A stretch of 13,700 nucleotides of DNA from Enterobacteriaceae bacterium UBA3516 (GCA_002377245.1 DFPL01000062.1:16935-30634), one strand, 5' to 3'; positions 6,308-12,882 are shown, counted from the first letter of the stretch. Notes: generated by a model from the letters alone, not told the origin. Numbers and translations are program-made.

Positions 6308-6665
6308 CGCGCCCCCTTAAAGTTGCAAAAATTTTACACCTTTAAGCGCGGTGAGCGAAGGACTTTCCGGCGCCAGGCGCGTTCTCACCCCGTCTCTGAT
6401 ACGCCTGCCTTTCTCACGGGCAGAAATTAGCATCACGCTCTTTCAACATAGAGGTATATTATTGACGGCAGATGCACCGCTGAACGTTATAATTCATCGC
6501 GCTAATAGATTCGATGCGGACGAACAGCACGAATCCGCGGAACCGATGCCTTTTAGGGCATTCACTCATCCTGGTCAGAGGACGTTATGAAGATCTCGCG
6601 CCGTTGCCGCCGTGTCTTCCTGCGGGTTGAACCAGGCTCACCCTGTAACCACAAAAGAGTTATTA
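6308..6665. other. Intergenic region between ygbA and the exported-protein gene
   Basis: This 358-bp divergent region replaces the ygbA-mutS junction of E. coli. It holds the NsrR-like dyad at its left end, a TATAAT at 6488-6493 whose nearest TTGACG (6462-6467) is 20 bases upstream (too far for a strong promoter), a short hairpin ATGCC/GGCAT near 6546-6561, and the start of the small ORF at 6587. No recognisable remnant of mutS or fhlA was seen on either strand. Confidence 0.45.
6317..6345 (-). promoter_or_regulatory. Candidate NsrR operator upstream of ygbA
   Basis: A 29-bp imperfect dyad centred on 6331; 12 of 14 paired positions in the arms are complementary. Read toward ygbA, the half-sites are AAAGGTGTAAAA and, inverted, AAAGTTGCAAAA, close to the NsrR half-site AAGATGCATTT. 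It lies 10 bases upstream of the ygbA start, as an operator overlapping the promoter or leader would. E. coli ygbA is a known NsrR target. Confidence 0.6.
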
Positions 6666-6739
6666 ATGAAACTGGCCGTCATGACGACAATTTTTATGCT
6701 TACCGCTTCAGGTTATGCACTGGCTTCCCCGGCCAATGA
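6587..6739 (+). CDS. Small leader ORF overlapping the next gene (speculative)
   Basis: A 50-codon ORF starting at an ATG with AGAGGA four bases upstream, a better ribosome binding site than that of the following gene. The product begins MKISRRCRRVFLRV and is rich in arginine and cysteine. It overlaps the first 74 bases of the exported-protein gene in another frame. It could be a real small protein, a regulatory leader ORF, or chance. No homologue is recognised. Confidence 0.25.
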   Translation: MKISRRCRRVFLRVEPGSPCNHKRVINETGRHDDNFYAYRFRLCTGFPGQ

Positions 6740-7085
6740 AGAAGCCGTTGCCGCAGCGAAGGTGACCCTGGGAGAGGCGCTGTACAAGTCCGCATTGCTC
6801 ACCGGCGCCATGCCGGAAGAGGGCCAGGCAGACCCGATCAAAGCCGGTCAGGCAATGGGCGCGGAAATGAGCCAGCGACTGGATAACGTGGTCATTGGCG
6901 GGCTCAATCAGGGCGCAAATTGTGATGACATCACCGCCAATATCCAAAAAAGCTTTGAGATTATGCAGCGCGATGCGGTTAGCCAGTTCTCCTCCTCATC
7001 CGCCATCAAAAAAGCGCTGGATAACGTCCCCCTGAGTGCCGCGCAATACGCCTCGGCGCAATGTCAGAACCTGACGAATCAATAA
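6666..7085 (+). CDS. Small exported protein of unknown family
   Basis: A 139-residue protein with a clear Sec signal peptide: MKLAVMTTIFMLTASGYALA, with predicted cleavage after the A-L-A just before SPANEE. The mature part is about 119 residues, alanine- and glutamine-rich and probably helical. It has two cysteines, in GANCDD and SAQCQNL, that could form one disulfide in the periplasm. There is no lipobox and no further membrane segment. The ATG at 6666 is chosen because the signal peptide begins there and AAAGAG lies six bases upstream; a longer in-frame start at 6612 would put a non-signal stretch in front. I do not recognise the family. It is a single gene closed by a terminator at 7096-7130. 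Confidence 0.75.
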   Translation: MKLAVMTTIFMLTASGYALASPANEEAVAAAKVTLGEALYKSALLTGAMPEEGQADPIKAGQAMGAEMSQRLDNVVIGGLNQGANCDDITANIQKSFEIMQRDAVSQFSSSSAIKKALDNVPLSAAQYASAQCQNLTNQ

Positions 7086-7095
7086 TCCCCCTTCA

Positions 7096-7130
7096 GATCT
7101 CAGCGGCCCACGCCGCTGAAATCGGCCTTT
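7096..7130 (+). terminator. Rho-independent terminator after the exported-protein gene
   Basis: An 8-bp perfect stem TCAGCGGC (7100-7107) and GCCGCTGA (7112-7119) with loop CCAC is extended by GAT/ATC beyond one mismatch. A short CCTTTT follows. It starts 10 bases after the stop codon. Confidence 0.75.
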
Positions 7131-7298
7131 TAGCCGCCATGGCGCATGCCCACGCATAAAAAACAGGTTGTGATATCACAGAATCACACTGTAATAGCCC
7201 GCTAAAAATAAGTTAATAATATAAAAATGTTTTTAATATGTTGATTTAAAAGAATTTCCTCATATAGCCACTCTTTTACCAGTGCGAGCAGCCATCCT

Positions 7299-7317
7299 GA
7301 TTAAGTTTTTCTTAATC
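7299..7317 (+). promoter_or_regulatory. Candidate LysR-type operator upstream of the aldolase gene
   Basis: GATTAAG-TTTTT-CTTAATC is a perfect 7+7 dyad containing TAAG-N5-CTTA, that is the LysR T-N11-A rule. Its centre (7308) lies about 63 bases upstream of the start point predicted from the promoter at 7337-7364, the usual place for a LysR recognition site. Confidence 0.5.
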
Positions 7318-7336
7318 TGTATTAAATAAACGACTA

Positions 7337-7364
7337 TTGTTCAGCTTCTTTTACTCATTATGAT
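7337..7364 (+). promoter_or_regulatory. Candidate sigma-70 promoter of the aldolase-transporter unit
   Basis: TTGTTC (7337-7342), 16 bases, then TATGAT (7359-7364). Both hexamers are imperfect, as expected of an activator-dependent promoter. It would give a leader of about 110 bases. Confidence 0.45.
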
Positions 7365-7453
7365 AAATGCAAAGGGAAAATAATTATCTGGTGAGGATGA
7401 AAGCGTAATTTTAATTCTCCACAACGATATTACCTTGATTATTTTCGCTCGCC

Positions 7454-7468
7454 TGTTAAATGATAACA
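7454..7468 (+). promoter_or_regulatory. Inverted repeat just upstream of the aldolase start
   Basis: TGTTA-N5-TAACA is a perfect 5+5 dyad ending 11 bases before the aldolase ATG. Its left arm is part of an 11-mer, GCCTGTTAAAT (7451-7461), that occurs identically at 10539-10549 upstream of the lysR-type gene. It could be a second regulator site or a translational or repressor site. Confidence 0.4.
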
Positions 7469-7479
7469 AAGGATAAACA

Positions 7480-8145
7480 ATGACGTATTCAAATACGCAA
7501 TTAGATCACGTTAAAATTGCCCGCCTGAATAAATTGGGGACAGCGACAATTCATGAAGCACAAGGCGCTATTGGCGCGATTGATTCTGCTATTGCACCTC
7601 TGGCACGCAGTATGAAAATGGCCGGGCCGGCACTGACACTGCAAATGCGTCCGGGGGATAATCTGATGATCCATTATGCAATGCTGCATGCTAAAGCAGG
7701 CCAGGTATTAGTGATCAACTGCGACGGTTTTACCGGTGCAGGCATTTGGGGAGATGTTTTAACCGCGCAGGCACAAGCGATTGGGCTGGCAGGCTTAGTG
7801 GTTAACGGGGCTGTCCGCGACAGCGAAGCGATGATTGACGCGGGCTTTCCCGTGTTCGCTAAAGGCTTGTGCATACGCGGTACCGAAAAAAAACAGCCGG
7901 GCCAGCTCAACGTCCCGCTCTTTATTAATGACTGTATTATCCGCCCCGGAGACATTATAGTCGGTGACGCCGATGGGCTTGTGGTCATCGAACAGGCGCA
8001 ACTGGATGACGTTATTCGTCTGTCTGAACAGCGGGAAGAAAAAGAGCAGCGCTTTAAAGAGAAAATTATGGCGGGTGCCTCCACGGCAGAATTAATGGCG
8101 CTACATACCGTATTCGGTGCCCTGGGATTAAAAGATCCGGACTGA
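7480..8145 (+). CDS. RraA-family aldolase, HMG/CHA aldolase type
   Basis: A 221-residue protein of the RraA fold. This family includes class II aldolases that split 4-hydroxy-4-methyl-2-oxoglutarate into two pyruvates (or 4-carboxy-4-hydroxy-2-oxoadipate) and decarboxylate oxaloacetate. The residues that bind Mg and pyruvate in the Pseudomonas putida enzyme (D102, R123, D124) have equivalents at the same spacing: D92 in WGDVL, and R113 and D114 in NGAVRDSEAM. RPGDNLMIHYAM and PGDIIVGDADGLVVI are further family motifs. E. coli RraA itself is only about 161 residues and non-enzymatic, so an enzyme is the better call. The glutamate usually following the R-D pair is shifted by one position, so the exact substrate is uncertain. 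AAAGGA lies 8 bases before the ATG. An ACS transporter follows, suggesting catabolism of an imported organic acid. Confidence 0.82.
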   Translation: MTYSNTQLDHVKIARLNKLGTATIHEAQGAIGAIDSAIAPLARSMKMAGPALTLQMRPGDNLMIHYAMLHAKAGQVLVINCDGFTGAGIWGDVLTAQAQAIGLAGLVVNGAVRDSEAMIDAGFPVFAKGLCIRGTEKKQPGQLNVPLFINDCIIRPGDIIVGDADGLVVIEQAQLDDVIRLSEQREEKEQRFKEKIMAGASTAELMALHTVFGALGLKDPD

Positions 8146-8238
8146 CGTAATATCCTGGAAAAAGCGACTCATCGCTGCCTGAATATTATAACCGCAAAAA
8201 ATATAAATAAATAAACCTACATTTACGAGCACCTAAAT

Positions 8239-9585
8239 ATGACTACCATAAAAAAGAGCAGTAAATTTCGCTGGGTGATAACCGCCCTCATTTTTTTGGT
8301 TTATACCATTGCCGCAGCAGACAGAGCCAATATAGGCGTGGTGTTACCTTTTATTCGTAAAGACTTTCACATGTCCAATACTGAAGCGGGCGCGCTGGCA
8401 AGTTTGTTCCTGCTGGCTTACGCGATCGCGCAGATCCCCAGTGGTTTTTTGTATGCAAAATTTGGCGTGCGTAAAATCTTCTCGCTGTCGATGATTTTAA
8501 CCTCCATTGCCACGGGTCTGGTGGGCTTTTCTACCTCGATCCTCGGGCTGAAGGTCTCCCGCTTTGTGCTGGGCCTGGCAGAAGGTCCTTTACCAATTGG
8601 GATAACCTCAACCATTAACCGCTGGTTTCCATCCCGGGAAAAAGGCATTGTCACCGCCATTTTCCTCTCCGCTGCAAAGTTTGGCCCGGTGCTGGTGCCG
8701 CCAGTGTGCGCGCTGATCCTCTACTACTACAGCTGGCATTACGTCTTCTATTTTTTCGCGATTCCCGGTATTTTCCTGAGCGTTATCTGGTACTTGCTGG
8801 TTCCTAATACGCCGCAGGAGAGCCGTTTTTGCTCCGAGTCGGAAATCGCTCTGATTGAAGAAAAAGATCTCCCGCTTGCCGATGCCCCCGAAAGCGCGAC
8901 CCCGACCGCAGCACCAGTGCGTAATTTTGCCGGGCTGGATAAGCTCATCCGCTCACGCAAAGTCACGCTGATTGACTCGTCAAAAGGCATTTTCCGATCG
9001 TGGAATATTCTCGGCAGCATGCTCGGCTACTTTTTCATGATGGGGATTGTTAACGTATTGCTGGCCTGGATCCCAACATACCTGATGAACGAAAAAGGCT
9101 TTTCGATTGCGACCATGGGGATGCTGGCGTCTGCGCCGTGGATCGGCGCGGTCATCGGTAATATCATTGGGGGCTGGTGCTCTGACCGTATTCTCGACAA
9201 GCGCCGTAAACCGCTGATGATGCTGTCGGCCATCGCCACGGTCATTATGATGGTCATTCTGATCAACGCACCGGATAACGCCCTGATCCTGGGGCCCTTG
9301 TTACTGCTGACCGGTATTCTGTTCAACCTCGGCTTCTCAGCGTACATGGTCTACCCGATGGCGTTGACCACGAAAGAAGTTTTCCCGGTTGCCGGGGCGC
9401 TCATCAATACCGGGGGGCAGTTGGGCGGTGCGCTCTGCCCGCTGGTTGCCGGTTATCTGCTCGATCATTACACCTGGGGGCACGTGTTTGGCTTTATGGC
9501 CTTCGGTTCGTTCCTTTGCTTACTGGTGTTATTCACCATTACCGAGCCGTTGACCGAGAAACAGCTGAACGCAAAAATTTCCTGA
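8239..9585 (+). CDS. MFS transporter, anion:cation symporter (ACS) family
   Basis: A 448-residue inner-membrane protein with about 12 hydrophobic segments. The first helix carries AADRANIGVVLPFI, the D-R-x-N-x-x-V signature of the ACS family (sugar acid, tartrate and other carboxylate transporters such as GudP and DgoT). MFS motif A-like loops are at 69-80 (GFLYAKFGVRKI) and 311-325 (GGWCSDRILDKRRKP). A cytoplasmic loop of about 65 residues (191-258) divides the halves. Likely a proton symporter for an organic anion. It lies 93 bases after the aldolase gene in the same direction with no strong terminator between, so co-transcription is likely; the substrate is probably what the aldolase, or a step before it, acts on. 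The ribosome binding site is weak. Confidence 0.85.
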   Translation: MTTIKKSSKFRWVITALIFLVYTIAAADRANIGVVLPFIRKDFHMSNTEAGALASLFLLAYAIAQIPSGFLYAKFGVRKIFSLSMILTSIATGLVGFSTSILGLKVSRFVLGLAEGPLPIGITSTINRWFPSREKGIVTAIFLSAAKFGPVLVPPVCALILYYYSWHYVFYFFAIPGIFLSVIWYLLVPNTPQESRFCSESEIALIEEKDLPLADAPESATPTAAPVRNFAGLDKLIRSRKVTLIDSSKGIFRSWNILGSMLGYFFMMGIVNVLLAWIPTYLMNEKGFSIATMGMLASAPWIGAVIGNIIGGWCSDRILDKRRKPLMMLSAIATVIMMVILINAPDNALILGPLLLLTGILFNLGFSAYMVYPMALTTKEVFPVAGALINTGGQLGGALCPLVAGYLLDHYTWGHVFGFMAFGSFLCLLVLFTITEPLTEKQLNAKIS

Positions 9586-9605
9586 AAAATAAGCATTAAC
9601 CACTG

Positions 9606-9630
9606 AGGGTTGTCATTCGACAACCCTTTT
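9606..9630. terminator. Terminator shared by the transporter and the convergent lysR gene
   Basis: GGGTTGTC (9607-9614) and GACAACCC (9619-9626) form a perfect 8-bp stem with loop ATTC, extended by A-T, followed by TTTT on the plus strand. The lysR stop codon (9613-9615) is inside the stem, so it works best for the transporter gene. Confidence 0.82.
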
Positions 9631-10509
9631 CATCATTTCAATAAAGTGGCTAATATTCGGGTTGCTGCTTTTAGCGTTATACACCGCATAGATATAGCTC
9701 AGGCAGTTAAAATCGGCGATGGGCAGAAATATAATATCCTGGCGATTATTGGGTATCGTTGATTTCCCCACCAGCGTGACCCCCAGTCCTGCGCCAACCA
9801 GCGCCAGTGCAGTATGAATTTCTACCGCCCGATGCGATACCGCGGGCTGCACGCCATACTCACTGAATTTATTAAGGATATGAACTGAATAGCGGCTTTT
9901 GGGATCGCTGGGGAAAATAATAAACGGTGAATTACAGAAATCTCGCAGGGTGATAAAGTTTTTTCGGCTGAGATAGTGATTCATCGGGATGGCCGCCACC
10001 AGGGGATCGATAAAAATCAGCTCGCGAATAAGCCCTTGCTCCGGCGTGCTTTGATGCAGCTCCATCTCGCGTGTAAACCCAACATCAATCGCCCCTTCAA
10101 TGAGCAATCCAGGTTGATATTCAGACAGCACCTCTTTGAGGGTGATGTTGATATGACCATAATTTTCCGCAAACAGCTTGATGGTTTCGGGGATCAAATT
10201 AAACATTACCGAGCGGACAAAGCCCAAATTCAGTTCGGTGGATTTTGCCTGAGCGTAATGATGGGCATCCTTTTCCAGTTTTTCGAAATTAAAAATCACT
10301 TCATGGGCTTTTTTAAACAGGAACTCCCCCAGCCGGGTTAAGGTCATCGGCCTTGAACCGCGATTGAATAACTCACCGTTTAACTCTTTTTCCAGTGCCG
10401 TTATCTGCAAACTAATCGCCGCCGGCGCCAGAGAGAAGGCTTTAGCCGCCTGGCTTATTCCCCCCGACTCTACCACCTGACAAAAATATTTGAGTTGTTT
10501 GATATTCAT
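9613..10509 (-). CDS. LysR-family transcriptional regulator
   Basis: A 298-residue protein of standard LysR length. The N-terminal winged helix-turn-helix covers about residues 1-60 (MNIKQLKYFCQVVESGGISQ, then AAISLQITALEKELNGELFNR and TRLGEFL), followed by a linker helix and a periplasmic-binding-protein-like effector domain from about 90 on, with GLIRELIFIDPLVAAIP and LVGAGLGVTLVGKS. It converges on the aldolase-transporter pair instead of diverging from it, which is less usual, but palindromes of LysR type occur upstream of both units. The likely inducer is the substrate or product of the aldolase. The ribosome binding site is weak; ATG at 10509 is the natural LysR start. Confidence 0.92.
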   Translation of the reverse strand: MNIKQLKYFCQVVESGGISQAAKAFSLAPAAISLQITALEKELNGELFNRGSRPMTLTRLGEFLFKKAHEVIFNFEKLEKDAHHYAQAKSTELNLGFVRSVMFNLIPETIKLFAENYGHINITLKEVLSEYQPGLLIEGAIDVGFTREMELHQSTPEQGLIRELIFIDPLVAAIPMNHYLSRKNFITLRDFCNSPFIIFPSDPKSRYSVHILNKFSEYGVQPAVSHRAVEIHTALALVGAGLGVTLVGKSTIPNNRQDIIFLPIADFNCLSYIYAVYNAKSSNPNISHFIEMMKRVVE

Positions 10510-10798
10510 CCAACGTGCACCCCGCTATTACGCTAACAGCCTGTTAAATCGTATTTTACGCTATCAGCTATCATTTCTCGACGATGGAAAAGCCTATGCG
10601 TGCAGGAAACAGGCCCGGCAGTCACTTTTCCCTTCCGCTTGCCCGCCAGGCTTTCATTGACCGGAGTTTTCCGACTCTGAGACTTAACGACGACGCCACC
10701 GCTATCATTACCAGAGCATGTGATGTGGCGTTGCCGACACCGCCGTGTTTATCCCTGATGTGGCATACAGAACGTGCCCCCTTTAACTGGAGAGAACA
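10510..10798. other. Intergenic region between lysR and the DJ-1/PfpI gene
   Basis: 289 bases. The left end holds the LysR-type dyad. A 72-codon frame (10584-10802) overlaps the next start by ATGA but lacks a ribosome binding site and any known motif, so it is not called as a gene. TTGACC at 10658-10663 could be a -35, without a matching -10. Nothing else is recognised. Confidence 0.4.
10534..10549 (-). promoter_or_regulatory. Candidate autoregulatory LysR box
   Basis: TAACAG-C-CTGTTA (10534-10546) is a perfect dyad obeying T-N11-A. Bases 10539-10549 (GCCTGTTAAAT) are identical to 7451-7461 upstream of the aldolase gene. It lies about 25-40 bases upstream of the lysR start codon, where LysR regulators commonly repress themselves. 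Confidence 0.48.
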
Positions 10799-11482
10799 AT
10801 GAAAGTATTGATGGTGCTGACCTCACACAGCGAATTGGGCAATACCGGTAAAAAAACGGGTTTCTGGCTGGAGGAGTTTGCCGCGCCTTACTATGTATTC
10901 AAAGAAGCCGGGGCCGATATCACCCTTGCCTCGCCTGCAGGTGGTCAGCCGCCGTTGGATCCCAAAAGTGATATGCCGGATTTTCAGACTCCGCTGACGC
11001 AGCGTTTTAAAGCGGATTCGGCAGCGCAACAGGCACTGGCCAATACCGTGAAACTGGACAGCGTAAGCGCGGACGATTTTGACACGGTCTTTTACCCCGG
11101 TGGCCACGGCCCGCTTTGGGATCTGGCTGAATCCGCCACCTCCATTGCACTGATTGAAACGTTCGAGCGTGCCGGCAAGCCCATCGGTTTTGTCTGCCAT
11201 GCGCCGGGTGCGCTGCGCCATGTTAAAACCGCCTCTGGCGAACCGCTGGTAAAAGGGCGCACCGTCACCGGCTTCACCAATGGTGAGGAAGCGGATGTGG
11301 AACTGACCGACGTGGTGCCTTTCCTGATTGAGGATGAGTTCATTGCACAGGGCGCGCACTACCAGAAAGGTCCCAACTGGGCACCCTTCATTCTTGAAGA
11401 TGGCAAGCTGGTCACCGGGCAAAACCCGGCCAGCTCTGAAGGGGTCGCGCAAGCCTTAGTGGCGATGTTGCGTCACGCTTAA
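10799..11482 (+). CDS. DJ-1/PfpI family protein, Hsp31-like
   Basis: A 227-residue cytoplasmic protein of the type 1 glutamine amidotransferase-like superfamily. The nucleophile elbow is GFVCHAPGAL with C133 and H134; a conserved acidic residue in TGFWLEEFAAPYYVF (E25/E26) completes the triad expected of the Hsp31/glyoxalase III branch. FYPGGHGPLWDL is the oxyanion-side motif and GAHYQKGPNWAPF the family C-terminal motif. Members act as glutathione-independent glyoxalases or chaperones in carbonyl and redox stress; which applies here cannot be seen. GGAGAG lies 5 bases upstream of the ATG. A strong terminator follows, so it is probably transcribed alone. Confidence 0.85.
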   Translation: MKVLMVLTSHSELGNTGKKTGFWLEEFAAPYYVFKEAGADITLASPAGGQPPLDPKSDMPDFQTPLTQRFKADSAAQQALANTVKLDSVSADDFDTVFYPGGHGPLWDLAESATSIALIETFERAGKPIGFVCHAPGALRHVKTASGEPLVKGRTVTGFTNGEEADVELTDVVPFLIEDEFIAQGAHYQKGPNWAPFILEDGKLVTGQNPASSEGVAQALVAMLRHA

Positions 11483-11492
11483 ACCCGGCGAG

Positions 11493-11525
11493 GTGGTAAA
11501 GCGACGGCGGGCTTTACCACTTTTT
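11493..11525 (+). terminator. Terminator after the DJ-1/PfpI gene
   Basis: GTGGTAAAGC (11493-11502) and GCTTTACCAC (11511-11520) form a perfect 10-bp stem with an 8-base loop, followed by TTTTT. The 3' end of the convergent TPR gene (stop at 11514-11516) lies in the descending arm. Confidence 0.9.
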
Positions 11526-11993
11526 ATCAGGCTGTTGCGCATAGTGACGCAAGGCGGCTTCGTAGGGTGCGGTTCGCACGTCAGGCGAGTCGGCAATATG
11601 TTCCAGCAGCAGGGCAATTGCCTGCTGATGCTCACCCAGGTTGTGCAGACAAAGGGCGTGGAAAGGTCTGACTTCGCTCGCATGGGGCCATTGCGCCCTA
11701 ATCTCCTCGAAGTTCGCTTTGGCCTCAGCATATTTTCCAAGACAGCGTAGGGTCGAAGCCAGCCCGAAATGTGCGTCGAACCGCTCTTCACCGTCCAGCC
11801 CCGCATTCAGCGCAGCACGATAGGCCTGCTCGGCTTCATGCTCCTTTCCTTCGTTATCGAATGACCAGGCAATATGAAGCAATGCCTGCGCAGCGAGTTG
11901 CGGGTTATCCAAAAGAAGATGGAGTGCGGCCCGACTTTGTTCATGCTCTCCCTGCTTTCGCAGCTGAATCGCGTTTTGCAGCCTGCTGTCCAT
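11514..11993 (-). CDS. Tetratricopeptide-repeat protein
   Basis: A 159-residue all-helical protein with about three TPR units: residues 36-68 (ALLHIAWSFDNEGKEHEAEQ and following), 71-104 (RFDAHFGLASTLRCLGKYAE and following) and 109-140 (RPFHALCLHNLGEHQQAIAL and following), each with the A/G-x-x-L-x-x-x-G-x-x-x-x-A pattern. No signal peptide or enzyme domain, so it is probably a cytoplasmic adaptor that binds another protein. The partner is unknown. AAGGCGAC precedes the ATG at 11993. It is convergent with the DJ-1/PfpI gene and divergent from dsbG (97-base gap). Confidence 0.82.
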   Translation of the reverse strand: MDSRLQNAIQLRKQGEHEQSRAALHLLLDNPQLAAQALLHIAWSFDNEGKEHEAEQAYRAALNAGLDGEERFDAHFGLASTLRCLGKYAEAKANFEEIRAQWPHASEVRPFHALCLHNLGEHQQAIALLLEHIADSPDVRTAPYEAALRHYAQQPDKKW

Positions 11994-12090
11994 TTATATG
12001 TCGCCTTTTTGTTGGGGGTCGCTACCATGAATAGCACACTGTGACCGCAATGGCAGTTTAAACGCACCTGCCCGCTAAAAGGACCTCACC

Positions 12091-12843
12091 ATGTTGCCTA
12101 AATATCTCGCCCTCTTTGCCGCCCTGCCAGTGCTGGCCTGGGCCAGTGAGCCGCTTCCCCCCGCCGTTCAACAAATCGAAAAACAGGGCATCAAAATCAT
12201 CAAAGAGGTGAAGACCGACGGCGGGCTAAGAACCTGGCTGGGTCAGTATCAGGACATGGGGGTCACCGTCTGGCTAACGCCGGACGGTAAGCATGCTATT
12301 TCAGGGTATCTTTATGATGAAAAGGGCAACAACCTCAGTGAAGAGGTGTTCAAAAGCGAGCTCTACATTCCACAGGGGCGCAAGCTGTGGGAAAAACTCA
12401 CCGCAGCCCAGGGCATTAAAGAGGGCAACCCGGATGCCAAACGCAAAGTGGTGGTGTTTGCCGATCCCTTCTGCCCGTATTGCAAGCAGTTCTGGGCCGC
12501 CGCCCAGCCGTGGATAACCGCTGGAAAAGCAGAGGTAAGCACGCTGCTGGTTGCCGTCATCAACCCACAAAGTGGGCGCTATGCATCGGCCATCCTGAGC
12601 GCAGACGATCCGGCGAAAGCCTGGGGTGCTTATGAAGCCTCAAAGGGTAACCAGCTCCCGCCGTTCCCGGAAAAAACGTCCAAAGCGGTGTTTAACGCCA
12701 TTCAGTACCACCAGCAACTGATGGATGAAACCGGCGCGAACGCGACACCCGCGATTTACTACATGAATGACAAGCAGGAGTTGCAACAGGTTGTGGGCAT
12801 GCCGGATGAGAAGCAACTGGAGGCCATGTTCGGCCCGAAATAA
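12091..12843 (+). CDS. dsbG: Periplasmic thiol:disulfide interchange protein DsbG
   Basis: A 250-residue secreted protein (248 in E. coli) that keeps periplasmic single cysteines reduced and shows isomerase and chaperone activity, working as a homodimer reduced by DsbD. The signal peptide is MLPKYLALFAALPVLAWASE. The dimerisation domain (about 20-75) contains QYQDMGVTVWLTPDGKHAIS; the thioredoxin domain has the active site C128-P-Y-C131 (FADPFCPYCKQFW) and the cis-proline pair T219-P220 (NATPAIYYM). These and overall similarity favour DsbG over DsbC. AAAGGA lies upstream of the ATG. In E. coli dsbG lies beside ahpC; here it lies between a TPR gene and a bestrophin gene. Confidence 0.93.
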   Translation: MLPKYLALFAALPVLAWASEPLPPAVQQIEKQGIKIIKEVKTDGGLRTWLGQYQDMGVTVWLTPDGKHAISGYLYDEKGNNLSEEVFKSELYIPQGRKLWEKLTAAQGIKEGNPDAKRKVVVFADPFCPYCKQFWAAAQPWITAGKAEVSTLLVAVINPQSGRYASAILSADDPAKAWGAYEASKGNQLPPFPEKTSKAVFNAIQYHQQLMDETGANATPAIYYMNDKQELQQVVGMPDEKQLEAMFGPK

Positions 12844-12882
12844 TTCGTTTCAACCTGTTCCTGACAGCATAGCTAATGAGAC

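Larger units (their letters stand above)
7086..7479. other. AT-rich regulatory region upstream of the aldolase gene
   Basis: 394 bases without a gene. After the terminator, base composition turns strongly AT-rich from about 7150 to 7440, unlike its neighbours. It holds a perfect 12-bp palindrome TGTGATATCACA (7169-7180), a 19-bp perfect dyad at 7299-7317, a plausible sigma-70 promoter at 7337-7364, and the repeat TGTTA-N5-TAACA (7454-7468) just before the gene. The AT-rich part could be a nucleoid-protein (H-NS) target or a long activator-dependent promoter region. Confidence 0.5.

Noticed and set aside
8163..8176. AGCGA-CTCA-TCGCT hairpin between the aldolase and transporter genes
   Set aside because: Short stem without a T tract, so not called as a terminator; at most a minor processing or attenuation site.
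10584..10802. 72-codon frame ending with ATGA on the start of the DJ-1/PfpI gene
   Set aside because: No ribosome binding site before its ATG, no recognisable motif, and composition like untranslated sequence; the overlap alone is weak support.
10823..11452. 209-codon minus-strand frame inside the DJ-1/PfpI gene
   Set aside because: Antisense shadow; the plus-strand protein carries the conserved C133-H134 elbow and a ribosome binding site.
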